A stretch of 64,000 nucleotides of DNA from NCBI RefSeq assembly GCF_933775445.1, contig NC_065878.1, forward strand, positions 642,001 through 706,000. Reading direction: 5' to 3'. This DNA is from Argentina anserina. Taxonomy: Eukaryota > Streptophyta > Magnoliopsida > Rosales > Rosaceae. Of this stretch, positions 35,366 through 48,110 are shown in pieces. The translations under genes and the position numbers were made by a program. Position 1 is the first letter of the stretch. Each line of letters starts with the position of its first letter. The notes beneath the pieces were generated by a model. It searched no databases and was not told where the DNA came from. It was given only the letters and a program-made list of their open reading frames with translations.

Positions 35366-35394
35366 TCATACTAGGGACTGGCCAAAGCATTGCT

Positions 35395-35778
35395 GGACAT
35401 GTTTGTGTCCAGTACTCTGACACAAGTCGATAGAGAGGCCAATACACATGCTAATGCATTGACTAGATTGGCTATCGATACTATGTTACAAGGACCATGA
35501 AAGGTGAAAGTGGAACTTTGGAGAAGCCCAACATTAGTAAGACCATTTTTGAAATATTTGTGGTAGAAAAACCATCGCCCAGTTTGATGCATAATATCAG
35601 AAAGTATCTAGTTGACACAATTTCGCCGAAGGATAAGACAAAAGCCAGGAAGTTGCAGATGCGGTGTGCTAGGTACATTGTGATTGAACCAGTGACATTC
35701 TATCTGAAAGATTATAATGGGGAAGTATTGAAATACCCGTGGAACATTGAGCACCTACGGTATTACCCACGGTAGACC
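35395..35778 (+). pseudogene. Integrase remnant lacking the catalytic core
   Basis: The segment begins with the linker and pre-integrase part (SPSLMHNIRKYLV, then ARKLQMRCARYIV). It passes within a few residues to the extreme C-terminal integrase text (FYLKDYNGEVLKYPWNIEHL, then RYYPR and stop). The zinc-binding HHCC region and the DDE core that should lie between are absent. This is a simple internal deletion of roughly 1 kb or more. Confidence 0.75.
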
Positions 35779-35957
35779 GTAGGCGACTCTAGTCCGGTTG
35801 ACTGACTGTACTTTTGTGCAAAGATGGCTGAAACACCCGGTTTGTTTGATCGTTAGTCCCACCTTTTGTATTCCATCGGTATTTATCTATCACAACTACT
35901 TTCTTAAGTACAATCGAGCAATCCAGTTGATTATCTCACAATTAGTTCCACCACATT

Positions 35958-37999
35958 TGTGAGCCCCTGAAATTTTCTTTCATTTTCTAATACATGGAAC
36001 ACACCAATTGACATTTTTCTGGGATGTCGAATATTTAGGTTAGTATATTTGTATTAAACCACATGTTGCTACGAGCGCGGAAGTATTCGTGGAATATTTT
36101 TCTGACGCTCAGTTAATTTTATGTATTTACAAAGTTAACTATTTTAAAATGTAATTTCAGGAATTCATATTTCCTATTTTTAAATCTCGATCGTTTGTTT
36201 GAGCGAATCAATCTGGGCCGTTGATTTTTCCTTTGGAAGGAGAGCCCACCCTAGGCTCTCCCACGCAGAATTCTCTCTATTATTTTCCTTATTTTCTCTT
36301 CTCTCTTCTCTCTCTCTCTCTCTCTGGAGACCCGTGCCTTTTCTTTCCTCCCCTTTGTTACAAAACAGAGGAACCTAGCAATGCCTCGCCGTGAGACCGC
36401 CGCCGCCGTGACCCACTCCTTCTCCCCTACAAAATCTGATGATTGCCTGTGGGATTCAAGTCTATTTGCTTCAGTTTAGGAATTGAGGCTGACGACGTGT
36501 TCTTGGAGTGTTTAGACGACATCCTTGAACTCCGGCGCTCCAAAGCTCTTCTCTTGGTAACTTCCCCTTCCTTCTTCAATATGTAGTATAATTTCCCTTG
36601 GATTTTCTGAGATCAAAACCTAATCCCTTTTCCCCATTTCTTGTCCCGACCGTCGTGGAACTCGACGCTCTGGCAAATGCGTCTCTCTGAATATGTGACA
36701 AAGGCGAGCTCAAGGGGGGGGGGGGACTGCGAAGCATTAGATTGATGCCAGAAGCTTGGACCTTGATTGAGCTGCAACAACTCGGACGGAGGCATAACAG
36801 CATTGGAGCCGAGGGGATCTCTTATGGTGCTTCGTTGAGGTATCAATCGAACTCCGATTCCTTTGATTTTGGTGTTGTTTTGTTCGTAGCGTCGTTTCGA
36901 TTCATTTGGTATAATTGCATGTTAATTTTGGATTGATCGGAGTTGAGGTTTTGGCCTGAATCGTGATCAGTGATGCAAGGGTTAAAAACCCTGGTTTTTA
37001 TTGTTACTGAGTTACCTTTTCTGTTTTACTACCTACATGAAATTACCTAAATGCCCATGTTGATTTTCAATAATTACAGTCTTGCCCGTAACAGTAAATA
37101 AGTTGAAAAGTTTTTTATTTTACTTAAACAGTAATTAATTTACTTTCCCATTTCAACTTTTTTACTTTAAGATTTCCGATTTAAAATCGGATTAAGGTAT
37201 TTTAGTATTTTCTGCTAAAGCGTACTTTTAGCTTTTCGGTTAAACGTCAAACTTGATTTCCACCTGGATCGGAAATCGAGAAACTATTAATAGTGAGAGA
37301 TTTAAATGATAGAAGAATAAATTCAATCTTTTCATTTATCAGTGATTCCGTCGTCCTGATATCCGGCACCGCGTCTTATTTAGTATTGGTTATCAAGTTG
37401 ACCTAATGTCCGGCATCATACTGTATCAACGGTGATTCCGTTGTCCTGATATCCGGCACTATATACTTCATCGTAAATTGTATTGTTGTCCTGATTTTCG
37501 GTACCGTGACTCGTGAATGGGTAGTACTAGACGCATAGTTCACCCGAAGGTATCTAGTGGCATTGGTCTGGAGGCTAGTAGTTTGATAGCATTCGAGGCT
37601 CATTAGTTGTTGTCCAGTCCAAGGATCTTACTTCGCAGTGTCAAGCTTTCCGATCTCTGAGTTGGATCCAGTTGACGCAATTGGCATACTCTAGTATTCC
37701 TCGTCTTCTGACCTGGTTATTTACCTTCTTGTTGGACCGACTTGGCCATTGAGACTTAGACATGTTCTTTGTTTGACGTTTGAGTCTTACATCGCTACCT
37801 TCCGCGTTTATTTATTTGCGTTTATATTCATTTGCTCCTCATGCAGTGATGTCTGTTTATTTTATTTCTATTCATAGCCTTGTAGTTTTGATTAATAGGT
37901 AGTCAACACGTCGTATTTGACGTGTCGGTTACTTATTAATTCGGGGCTACGACGAATACTGTTGCATTCCGGTCTCGAAAATGGTCCCGGGGTGTGACA
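35958..37999 (+). mobile_element. Solo LTR, family C, TSD ACATT
   Basis: A 2042 bp LTR begins TGTGAGCCCCTGAAATTTTC and ends CCCGGGGTGTGACA. It is flanked by a perfect ACATT at 35953-35957 and 38000-38004. It includes a CT-rich run (about 36296-36326) and a 12-G run (36714-36725). It is the same family as 38764-47081, but opposite in orientation. No internal region is present. It was inserted just after the integrase remnant. Confidence 0.9.
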
Positions 38000-38272
38000 A
38001 CATTCTTACATTTTCAAGTGTTATTGTAACACAATTTCCATCGGTACAACACACATAACACAATAACATGCATGGTCCTATAAATAGGAACAGATACTTG
38101 GGGACTTGGCCTGTTATAAGTTCTTTTACCATTCCATCAAGCAATAACAAACATGACAGTTCATATAGCAAAAGATAGCCAACAACATGGCCATGCAAAT
38201 ATTCCCACCAGTATGTATCTACACAAAAAAGGCCCTTGGCCTTCATTAAGTTCTAGTTCCAAAAAAAAGAGA

Positions 38273-38763
38273 TAAGGGCACATGTGAAGAAGCAGAGTCT
38301 ATTCTTTTTCGTCAGCTCCTTGCTTCTCTACCTCTGGTTCCCTCTCCACCATTGATTGCTCTTCTCCAACTCTTTCACTGGGCGCCTGGGAGGACTCGAC
38401 AGTCATGATCTATTTACCAAGGGCCAATCCTCCTCCAATTCTTTCTGTTTCAGCTCCGCCATGTCTTGTTGCATCTTTTCAAGGTCCAATCAACTGACGG
38501 AAACCCATTCATCGTAGGCCTCTTCACCACCTTGGTCCTTGGTTGCATTGAGTATGGCTTGGTACTGCTTGCCCTCTTTGAACTCCTGGATGGCTTGACC
38601 CATGATTCCTTTCTTGTCCTCTTCCGCCAAACTCAGTGCGGTCTAGACTTCCTTCTCCAGCCACTTGATCTTCTCAATCTGGGATTCAACTTCCTCTCGG
38701 CGAGAGTCCAGTTCGACCTCCAACTCTTTTACATGCTTCTTTGAGCTATCAGCGGTAGAAGCC
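38273..38763 (-). pseudogene. Antisense coiled-coil ORF of Tat element, 3' part
   Basis: Read on the minus strand, this gives a highly charged helical sequence: STADSSKKHVKELEVELDSR, EEVESQIEKIKWLEKEV (then a stop), AEEDKKGIMGQAIQEFKEGK, and QYQAILNATKDQGGEEAYDE with a WVSVS end and stop. It then decays into Lys/Glu-rich text to about 38273. It continues without frame loss from the part at 47082 and above; the family C LTR splits it exactly between. An antisense gene in this place has been reported in some Tat elements such as maize Grande. Its role is unknown to me. Confidence 0.6.
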
Positions 38764-39329
38764 TGTCACACCCCTGGACCATTTTAGGTCCCGAAATGCA
38801 TCAATAATCGTCGTAGTCCTAAGTTAGTACTAATCGATACGAGATCCTATGCATCAACAACGCCAACTCAGGACTACAAGGCTATGCAGATAAGTAAATA
38901 ATAGTAAATTTGGGTTGAAAATAAAGGAAGCTCAATTTATTGAATAAATATGAATAAGCGGAATGTAGCAAATAAAATGAAATTTCAAGCATGACAAGAG
39001 AAAAGTGTGTCATCATAATAAATACGGGCCAAAAAGATAACTGCACAATTGAAATGAAAAGTAACAGAGTACGCGTTGTGCAATTGTTAAAGTAGAAACG
39101 GAGATCGGGTAAATACGAAAATACACCAGAAGCTGGCTCCTCGATATCGAAAGTCAACCACGAGCGATGCAACGCTACTAGAAACTAATCCAAGTCCTCG
39201 CAAATCCGATGCTAGATACCTGAAAGTATGGGTGAGCACTCGTCCTCGCTAACCCGATGCGGGTGACACAACCCAACCGTTGTTAGGTTTGAAAACCATT
39301 TGTATATATACATATATATAAATATAACA

Positions 39330-39330
<1 letters not shown>

Positions 39331-39368
<38 letters not shown>
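39331..39368. repeat. (TA)n microsatellite
   Basis: Nineteen TA units within the minus-oriented family C LTR. Confidence 0.95.
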
Positions 39369-39370
<2 letters not shown>

Positions 39371-39673
39371 GTTAGCGTAATAGCACATAACAAAAGTTAA
39401 ACCGAGACTATAACAAGTCTCGTAAAGTTTAGGGCAAATCAAGTAAAATCATGAAGATGTAAAATATGTGAATCGGCTCAAATTATCAAATGCACCGATA
39501 GGGTTTATCCAACCCGCCGGCTCTAAGGTCCGCCTTTGGGCGAACCGAGAGCCAATAATGTATTACGGTGCTAAACATTAGGACACAATTATCACCGTAG
39601 TAATTAACCACACGGTGTCGGACATCAGGACAACGGATTCACCGCGGATAAATCATGGTGCATGGACATCAGG

Positions 39674-41766
39674 TGATCGGTTCGATTACTCGAGATCAAT
39701 ATTAACCATGTAAGCATAGTTAGTAGTATAAAGCAAGAGGGTATCGTTCACAAACCGAAGATCCATCCAGGGTAAAGAATCACAAACATTTAACAACGAA
39801 TTTATAAGTGTTTGAGGATTTTGGGATATAGGATCGGTATCAAAACAGAAAATAAACCTAAACTAATATATACATATGATCAAACAACCAACACATAAGC
39901 AATTACCAAACAAATAACATGAGAGCAAAGGTAACGAAATGGACTCTCAATCATGTGCATGTCATAAGTATCATAGTTCATCTTAAATTCAATCATGCAT
40001 CAAGTTCCTACTTGGTTCCTAATACATGGATATTATCGAGCTCAACTACTTGTCTTGCTACGAAATCTAACATATCAATTCATCATGAAATTACGTATCA
40101 CAAAGAGAAATCAACTACTAGCTTTGAATGATTAACATATGTAACATCAACTACTTGTCTTAATCACACATGCAATATAAGAACACACCGAAAATTAATC
40201 AAGAACATGAACATAAACTCATGGCATAAAACCTAAAATCATTGAATTAAAATCGAAAACCTTAATTCATCATGTCATTCAAAAGTTACAAATATCTCAT
40301 AGACAAGAATAAAAATAACTTTAACAAAACCTAAACATAAATCATCCAAGAACAAGAACATAAAAACCCGAAAACTAAACATGAAGATCATAGAGTTACA
40401 CTTTATAATTCTCCTCCCAAGGTTCCTTACAAAGGTAGCATGAAATCTTCAAGAGTATGGTATCCTAGTCTCCCAAGCTTTGGACATAAAATATGGTGAA
40501 TGGTGGTGAATTCGGATTCTATGGTGCTTGGTGAATGAAAGTGTTTGGGTAGAGCTTTGACAAGTTTTGTGAGAAAGGTTGATCATCATTTTCTGTGGAA
40601 ATGAGGTGCTATATATAGAGGAAGAAATCCAAGGGAGGCTGGCCACAAAGTCCACAAAATTGAAACCAAATTGGTTGAGGTTTCCTAAATTTTCTCAATT
40701 CGGCAAATCTAACCTTTGTGCCTTGTTATGGCCATAACTTTCTCTAGAAAATAGATATTGAGATGATTCCAACTTACATTTACAACTAGACTTCCATAGT
40801 TTTCCATCCATATATCATACATTTTCTGAGTCATTATGAGTTGTCCAGGGGAACCCGTCAAATTTAGATGATCTGCACTGCCAGAATTCTGATTTCTATA
40901 AAGATTGGACATTAATTGAATATCTTCTTCCTCATTTAATGCTGATTTATTTTGCATGAATTTATTCCTTTGAATTAGGGAGGCAGCAAAAGTCTTAATT
41001 GTTGCAGTCATGTTTGATTTTTCTTATTTCTTCTCATTAATTTGCTGCATGTCTTCTTTGACTTTCTTACCTCTTCTCATTTAATTTATTGCATGCCTTC
41101 TTTGACATTCTTTGGTGCAGGAATTTATGGTGATTCTGATATAGATTTGTGCTCTATATGTAGGAGAAACAAGGTCCCAAGTTTCCCTCGTAGCCCTTAG
41201 ATCAAAAGCAAATCAATGGATGAGATAATTCAGCCGAGCTCATTGGACCTCCGAGTAATGATTTGGTCATATCTTCTTGTAGGAATAAGATATTGATTTG
41301 ATTCCATATCCTACAGAGACTAGACTCACACATCTTTCTATCCATATAAAGTACGTCGTCTAACTCGATCAGAGCTATCCAGGGGAGCCCGTCAAAGTTG
41401 GACTACGAATCTTTACAACATTTTGATTCTTGCATGGATTTGGCATTTAAGTGTATCTTCTTCTCTTTCCTTGTGGAACTAGGATTGTTTTCCTTCTCCA
41501 ACATGGATTTGCATTTCCTAATAAGAATAAGTACGTTTGAAACAAAGAAATAGAAAATGTTGAATCCTACTCGAACAAGGAATCATATCTCAACAAGGAT
41601 TCTTGGCACTTAGCACGATTTCATTATCAATGCACTGATAATCGATATAAGTTGTACCTAGACACTTATGCATACAAAAGAAACTAAAACATACTAAATA
41701 AGAGGTAACAAACATTAAGAATAGGGCATAAACACATTAAGAACGTCACACTTTGTGCTCCTATCA
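39674..41766 (-). repeat. Left (3') LTR of family B element
   Basis: 2093 bp, TG to CA ends intact. It is related to the solo LTR 30113-32306 and to 44873-45728. Compared with the right LTR it lacks about 100 bp corresponding to about 45312-45410. Confidence 0.85.
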
Positions 41767-44700
41767 ACAACCACACACTTAAGCTTTGCTAGTCCCTTAT
41801 CAAACACTAGAAAAAGAAACCAAAACATAAAACAAAAATCACTAGAACTAAACTAACGACTCAACTATAATGCCTTCAACATTTTATCTCAGAGATCTTC
41901 AAACTCATAGCATCAAGACTAACACTCAATTGAAATAGATAGAATGAATTCAATGGTTAATAAACATGAGATCTCGCATAACAAGACATGGTAGAAACAT
42001 AGGTGATATTAAGCTCAACATGTTCAAAACAAGTTCAAAATTCAACTCACAAGCGATATGCACTCCGAATATTTTCTCTCAAGAACATGACATATGTTTA
42101 AAAGCTTTTCACACACAAGAGTTATGAACATATAGTGAATTCGAAAATCTCATGAAAAATATCAATCATATGCACAAATGAACCCAAACCATATGCTTAC
42201 TCATGAAACAAACTCCACAGATCAAGGGATACTCATTTTAAAAATCATGTGGATATTTAGAAAATGGATGGCTTAGGCTCAGCAAGGATATCATTTTTCA
42301 GGTAAAACGAATCACAAAGATCATCCTCAAGACTTAACAGAGCAATAATCATCCACCTTATGTCGCCATACTTCATAAAACAAGGGCCAATTTTATCATG
42401 TTGGACTCATTCTTCACTCTAATAATTGTGAAACGGACAAAGGCTAAAGTACAACATTATTGAGCCTTCAACAAATACATCACAACTCCAAATTCACATC
42501 AAACATAGCTACGCCGTAACTTATTTAAATATTTTTTTTCTTTCAAGCCGTGTTTATGTATTTTTCTCTTTTTCTTCTCACGATATCTTTTTTTTCTTTT
42601 TCATTCTTTTCACCCTTTTCATACGGCTCAAATACATACATAACATAACCCCACACTTGAATCGAATCATCACTCCACATTAACACCAAGAATCGGCTCT
42701 ACCAAGCCTTGAGGACAAGGTAGAGATGTAACTATACTAAGCAAGGATATTAACATGTTGGTAATGAAATAAAATGTTTAACGTAGGCTCAAATGGGTTA
42801 ATACTAAAGTGACCCAAGCAGGGCACAAATAAGGCATACGGCTTTTTGGCATACAGTGGTGGAAATCCTAAAAAAGATGCAACAATCCTTCTCAAAATTA
42901 GAGTATATTATGACATAAAGCTTCGAAAATTTCACAAAGTAAGTTCTATGATTCTCTAGTTCATTGCAATTCTATGGCATATGAATTGATCAAAATATAT
43001 CTAATGAGGTTATATAGCCAAGAAACGATAAAATATCACTAAAAAAGAAAGCACATATATGGCTCGAAACTCACAAAGGTTACATGAATCCAAACAAGTA
43101 AGGAACATGCTCATTATGTTCCTAAGTTTCAAATTCCTCATCTACTACATGTTTGTACAAATTCCTCATCTACATATCGATTAACCATCAAATAATAATT
43201 AAGTTCAATTTCCAATCTTGTGATCATCTATCAACCAATTATTCAAAGATCAACTCATCCTAGACAGTTAAAGGCATACCTAAGACTCAAAACAAAACAA
43301 AATACAATTTTTTTTTTGATTTTATGACTCTAACATCTAAACCTTCCCCCACACTTAAATCATGCATTGTCCTCAATGAATGTCAAAAATAAATAATGCA
43401 ATGAAAGACAAAAGACATAGTGGAACGAAACAAACACAAAAAATAAAAACATGAGAAAATGATGAGAAAAGCTCTCCCATGGCGCGGTCCAACAGCCTGC
43501 ATTCCATGACATTCCAACTCCATGTGAGCTAGGAGATACGGTCTGCCCAAGTCGAGAGACTGCTTCTACTAGATTCTGATGAACGAATAGTTTTGGCTCC
43601 TCTTCAATTTTTTTTGAAAACTAATTGACACAAACACAAAACACATCAAAAAGAACAAAAACAATAAAATCAATAAACAAAGAAAACAATAAATAGAAAA
43701 CAAAACAAATTGGATTGCCTCCCAACAAGCGCTTAAGTTTAAAGTCTAATAGCTTAGACCGAGTTTTCCTTTCAATCATTTTGTAGGTGACACATTATAG
43801 GGTTTCTCCTCCGCCATTTTGTTATCCAACCTTGTAGTATATTCTCGAGCTCATTGTTGTTCACTTCACTATAAATATGTAGAATCTCAAAATCATTAGT
43901 GAAAGTGAGAACGTACCAAACATAACATAGGACACGAGGTCCTTAAGAGACTATGTTCCTCTAGCCATATGATATTCCGTGGAATTTAAAATGCAACATG
44001 AATGAGATGAAAAATGAATGCAATGAGAATGAGATCATTAAGATGCAATGCAAAAGTTAGAGAAGACAATTAGGAAGTCATTGATATATACAAGTCACAA
44101 ACATGTCAAAAGTCATTCAAATATAACAAGCACATGTTAAGGGGAGAAAAGAAACAAAAACTAGCTTAACAACCAATCAAACATATTGTCAAATCTTATG
44201 TTTAAGTTCGTTCTCATTTCTCATCTCAAATAAGTTTTTGTACAAGTTACTTTTCAATCGATTTCATGCTTCAACATTCTTAAGTTGTCATTCAAACAAT
44301 TAAATGATCGATTGATTCTAAGTTCTAAACCAAGATGGACGTGCGGCCTAAGTATGGATGCCTAGACACAAGTTTGAATCATTGTTTCAGAAGGCCGGAT
44401 ATCTAATTCAGAGATAGTGAACATGGTATGACTCATTTGTTAAACTACGGAGGGCAAGCCCCCTATCGACTTAATCACCGAGGTGTATGTCAGTCAATAG
44501 TTCTCTGAGATCCAATTTTGATCTCATGCACTAGAGTAATGAAAAAACGTGCCCCTTACTCAGCTGGAAACAAACTTGGGTGTTAGACAAATCTTCAAGT
44601 GTTAATAAAAGCCGCCCTCAACCTCATGCAAAAACTTTAGAAGAAAACATGAGGGGTTAAGGCTAATATTAACAAAAGGGACTTTACCTATTCCATTTGA

Positions 44701-44872
44701 TTTACAACCTACAACAATCATTCATTCAATCATAAAAAATAATAACCTAAGATAAAATTACTATATATTAGAACAAAGTAAGAAAAGCATATACAAATTT
44801 AGAATATGAACAGTGAATTCGAAATTAAAACATTGTGATCCATAAAGATAGATCCCCGGCAATGGCGCCATT
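41767..44872 (-). other. Non-coding interior of family B element
   Basis: A 3.1 kb AT-rich interior with stops in all frames and no gag or pol motif. The tRNA-Asp-type primer site is at its right end. A T-rich tract is at about 42527-42604. The minus strand of about 43340-43375 reads as a purine-rich tract next to text resembling the conserved 3' region of Athila/Tat-like elements. Confidence 0.7.
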
Positions 44873-45728
44873 TGATCGGTTCAATCAATTGAGATCAATA
44901 TTAACCCTGTAAGAATCGTTAGTAGTATAAAGCAAGAGGGTATCGTTCACAAACAGGGGATCCATACAGGGTAAAGAATCATAAACATTTAACAACGAAT
45001 TCATAAGAGTTTGAGGATTTTTGGATACAAGATCGGTATCAAAACAGAAAATAAACCTAAACTAATATATACATGTGATCAACCAACCAACACATAAGCA
45101 ATTACCAAACAAATAACATAAGAGCAAAGGTAACGAAATGGACTCTCAATCATGTGCATGCCGTAAGTATCATAGTTCATCTTAAATTCAATCATGCATC
45201 AAGTTCCTACTTGGTTCCTAATACATGGATATTATCGAGCTCAACTACTTGTCTTGCTACGAAATCTAACATACCAATTCATCATGAAATTACGTATCAC
45301 AAAGAGAAATCAACATGTTTAAAGCACATATCCAATGTCGAACTTAAGATCATAATCGGTGGGAGAACAAAGAACAAACAATTAATCCACTACTTGTATC
45401 ATAATCGTTACTAGCTTTGAATGATTAACATATGCAACATCAACTACTTGTCTTAATCACACATGCAATATAAGAACACACCGAAAATTAATTAAGAACA
45501 TGAACAGAAACTCATGGCATAAAACCTAAAATCATTGAATTAAAATCGAAAACCTTAATTCATCATGTCATTCAAAAGTTACAAATATCTCATAGACAAG
45601 AATAAAAATAACTTTAACAAAACCTAAACATAAATCATCCAAGAACAAGAACATAAAAACCCGAAAACTAAATATGAAGATCATAGAGTTACACTTTATA
45701 ATTCTCCTCCCAAGGTTCCTTACAAAGG
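44873..45728 (-). repeat. Truncated right (5') LTR of family B element
   Basis: It starts TGATCGGTTCAATCAATTGA directly after the primer site and parallels the left LTR for about 855 bp with high identity. It breaks at cttacaaagg, where family C LTR sequence resumes. Confidence 0.82.
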
Positions 45729-47081
45729 GTCCTTATAAATCTCTCACGCTTAAGAGTTCCTCGATATCTGATTCGGGTGGAAATCGAGTTTAAGGTTTGA
45801 CCGTAAAGCTAAGATTATGTTTTAGTGAAAGGTTGCTAATTTTCCTTAATCAGATTTAAATCGAAAAACCTAAAGGTAAAAAGGTTGAAATGAATTTTAA
45901 GTATAATTAAATTAATTACTGTTTGGGTAAAACAATAACTTTTCAACTTGATTACTGCTAGGGTAAGATTGTAATTATTGAAAGTCAACATGGGTATTTT
46001 GATCATTTCACGGGAGCAGAAAAATAGTAAAATGGTAACCTTAGAAACGGGAAAACTAGGATTTTCACCCTCCTCTACGATCAAGTTTCCAGCCAGAAAT
46101 CCATACTCTGATCACAACCAAATCGACATGCAAGTATACTAAAAGAATCGAAACAAAAATTTGAACACAACTACACCGAAATCAAGGAGATTGGATCTCA
46201 TTTGATACCTCTACGAAGTCCAAAACTCAATCTCGTCACCTCCTAGCTGCAACACCTCCGATCTGATATGCTGCAGCATTGCTCCCACCTCCGAAACGTA
46301 TCTCCAGTCACTCCATGCTCCACCATGATCCAAGAAGCTCCAACTCGCCGTTGTAAACGACCAACATAGTCGCCGAAGTTCAAGAACTCGTCGGTGGCAA
46401 GAATAGAGGAAATGTCAAGACTTTAGGTTTCAATCTCTATTTAAACTAACAGATTATCTAGGAAATGAGGAGAGGAGAAGATTTTACCAAGGAAAGCTCC
46501 ACGGAGTCGCTAGAGCTCGACGGATTCAACGGCGGCCCTCACTGCTCCAAAACTCGGACTCATCGGAACTCGCTCGAATTCGACATGCAAGGACTGGGTC
46601 TTGAAGAGCTCGTTGAGAGGAAGAAACTGGTGGTGGTGTGCCGGCTAGAGGTGGCCAGATGGCGACGCTACGCGCCAGAGAAGGTGAAGGCAGTAGTGGA
46701 TGTCTGTTTCGACATAGAAGAGAGAGAAACAGAGAGGGAGAGAGAGAGAGCGAAAAGAAGATGAGTTTTGGGTTGAGACAAAGGTTGGGCTTTCCCTTTA
46801 AAGGAAAACCAATGACCCAGATTGCATGATGAAAACTAAGGGCTAAGATTAAATCATGGGAAAGACATTTTTTAAAAATACAATTTTTAAAAGTCATTAG
46901 CTGCGTAAGCTCGTAGGAAATCAATTGAGCGTCGGAAAATTATCGTGCAAACGCTCCCACGCTCGTGACGACGCGTTGTTTAATATAAAATTATTAAACT
47001 ACATTTTTGACATCTCAGAAAAAATGTCAGTTAATGTGACAATTATGCTGGAAAGATAAAGGAAATTTTCAGGGGCTTACA

Positions 47082-48110
47082 AAGCTTTTTCCTTCAGACT
47101 GACAACCATCTTCTCCAGCTTCTCCTTCTTAGTCCGCAACTTTGTCTTCTCCAGTTCTAAGAACCGGTTTGAATTTGTGAGACTGGAGACTTGCTCCTTT
47201 AACTCTGAAGGATCCTCAGCGGCATCTACGATATAGCTTCGGTAGTGGGTCTACAATTTAACCAGTGCCTTAATTAAAACGCAAGTCAGTTAGAAACCAA
47301 ATACAAGAATCAAGGCCTAGAACACTACCTTCAGAATAGTTTGCCACGTTCTTTCTCAGTTTTCCTCAGGCGTGGCTTGCCTAATCTGCATCATCTCTAG
47401 ATCGATGTCCTTTAGGTCCTTAATCATCGACCGAACCAACTTTTCATCAGCCACCCCATATTCGTTCAACAGCTGCACAATAGGGGTTTTGGGTACCACC
47501 GCTTTAGGCCCATTCAGTGATGTTAGGGATGGGGTGGTCGAGCTCTGACCATGGCCCTAGAATCTCTTGGGCAGTGGCTCAACCGCATCACCAACTCTCT
47601 TACCGGTGAAAGTCACCACTACTTATGCCAGCTCCTTCCTCTCGCTCGGGCGGCGCCTCTTCTTCTCTCCAAAGTTGGAGACCTCCTGGCTCCTCGAAGA
47701 TACCAGAGCCATTACCAGTTTGGTGGCCAGGCCATACCCTCTTTCCGATATCTCCAGGTTCTTCAATGACCATAGTCGTTTTCTTCTCTATGTCCACATT
47801 AGTTTTCTGGACAATCTTCCCTTTAGCAATAAGCGTCGCCAGCAACTTTGAGTTCACCATTTCGATTGTGTGCTCCAGTTTTGGGAGTGTTTTAGGCAGT
47901 TTGGTTGCAAGGAAATATCACATTAACTGGTCAGTAACAGACCAAGTATATATAATCAGTAACACAATATATAACAAGTATCACACCAGGTGCTCTCCCC
48001 AACTCACATTACTCCAACACATTCCACCGCACGAAGTTAAATGAACTCCTCTCCTTGTCACTCCAAAAAGCAAACACCTTTTTGATCCTTTCCATTTCCA
48101 GGGGCAACAA
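47082..48110 (-). pseudogene. Antisense coiled-coil ORF of Tat element, 5' part
   Basis: On the minus strand, 47085 to about 47248 encodes a continuous heptad-like sequence (DPSELKEQVSSLTNSNRFLE, then LEKTKLRTKKEKLEKMVVSL) running straight into the LTR insertion point. Immediately upstream an acceptor-like ttgtag is present. The open frame 47860-47600 (86 codons, charged, EEEAPPEREEG) and a short frame 48095-48009 (MERIKKVFAFWSDKERSSF) lie further upstream on the same strand and may be earlier exons, but I could not join them with confidence. This part plus 38273-38763 was one gene before the family C insertion. Confidence 0.5.

Larger units (their letters stand above)
39674..45728 (-). mobile_element. 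Non-coding family B LTR element (LARD-like), right LTR truncated
   Basis: The left LTR spans 39674-41766 (TGATCGG to CTCCTATCA). A 3.1 kb internal region (41767-44872) holds no long frame. The primer site is on its right: gatccccggcaatggcgcca at 44851-44870 differs by one base from the 3' end of plant tRNA-Asp, so the element reads on the minus strand. The right LTR starts at 44873 but stops at about 45728 after some 855 bp. The missing 1.3 kb was deleted together with a little of the host LTR. Purine-rich motifs of the type ttaagtgtggggg (minus strand, about 43340-43356) are usual near the 3' part of Athila/Tat-like elements. Large LTRs with a long non-coding interior fit the LARD class. Confidence 0.82.
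38764..47081 (-). mobile_element. Family C LTR, minus orientation, split by nested element
   Basis: The outer ends are TGTCACACCCCTGGACC and TTTTCAGGGGCTTACA, the reverse complement of the family C LTR ends. The target duplication is AAGCC (38759-38763) and AAGCT (47082-47086), one mismatch. The LTR sequence occupies 38764-39673 and about 45729-47081. Between them lies a non-coding family B element. No family C internal sequence is visible, so it was a solo LTR before being split. A (TA)n run at 39331-39368 lies in the left part. Confidence 0.85.

Noticed and set aside
44851..44870. tRNA-Asp gene fragment
   Set aside because: Only the last 20 bases of tRNA-Asp match, and they abut an LTR, so it is a primer-binding site and not a tRNA gene.
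46465..46764. 99-codon frame and its 132-codon mirror
   Set aside because: Both fall within the right part of the minus-oriented family C LTR. The GC-rich stretch has its counterpart in the other family C LTR near 36300-36700.
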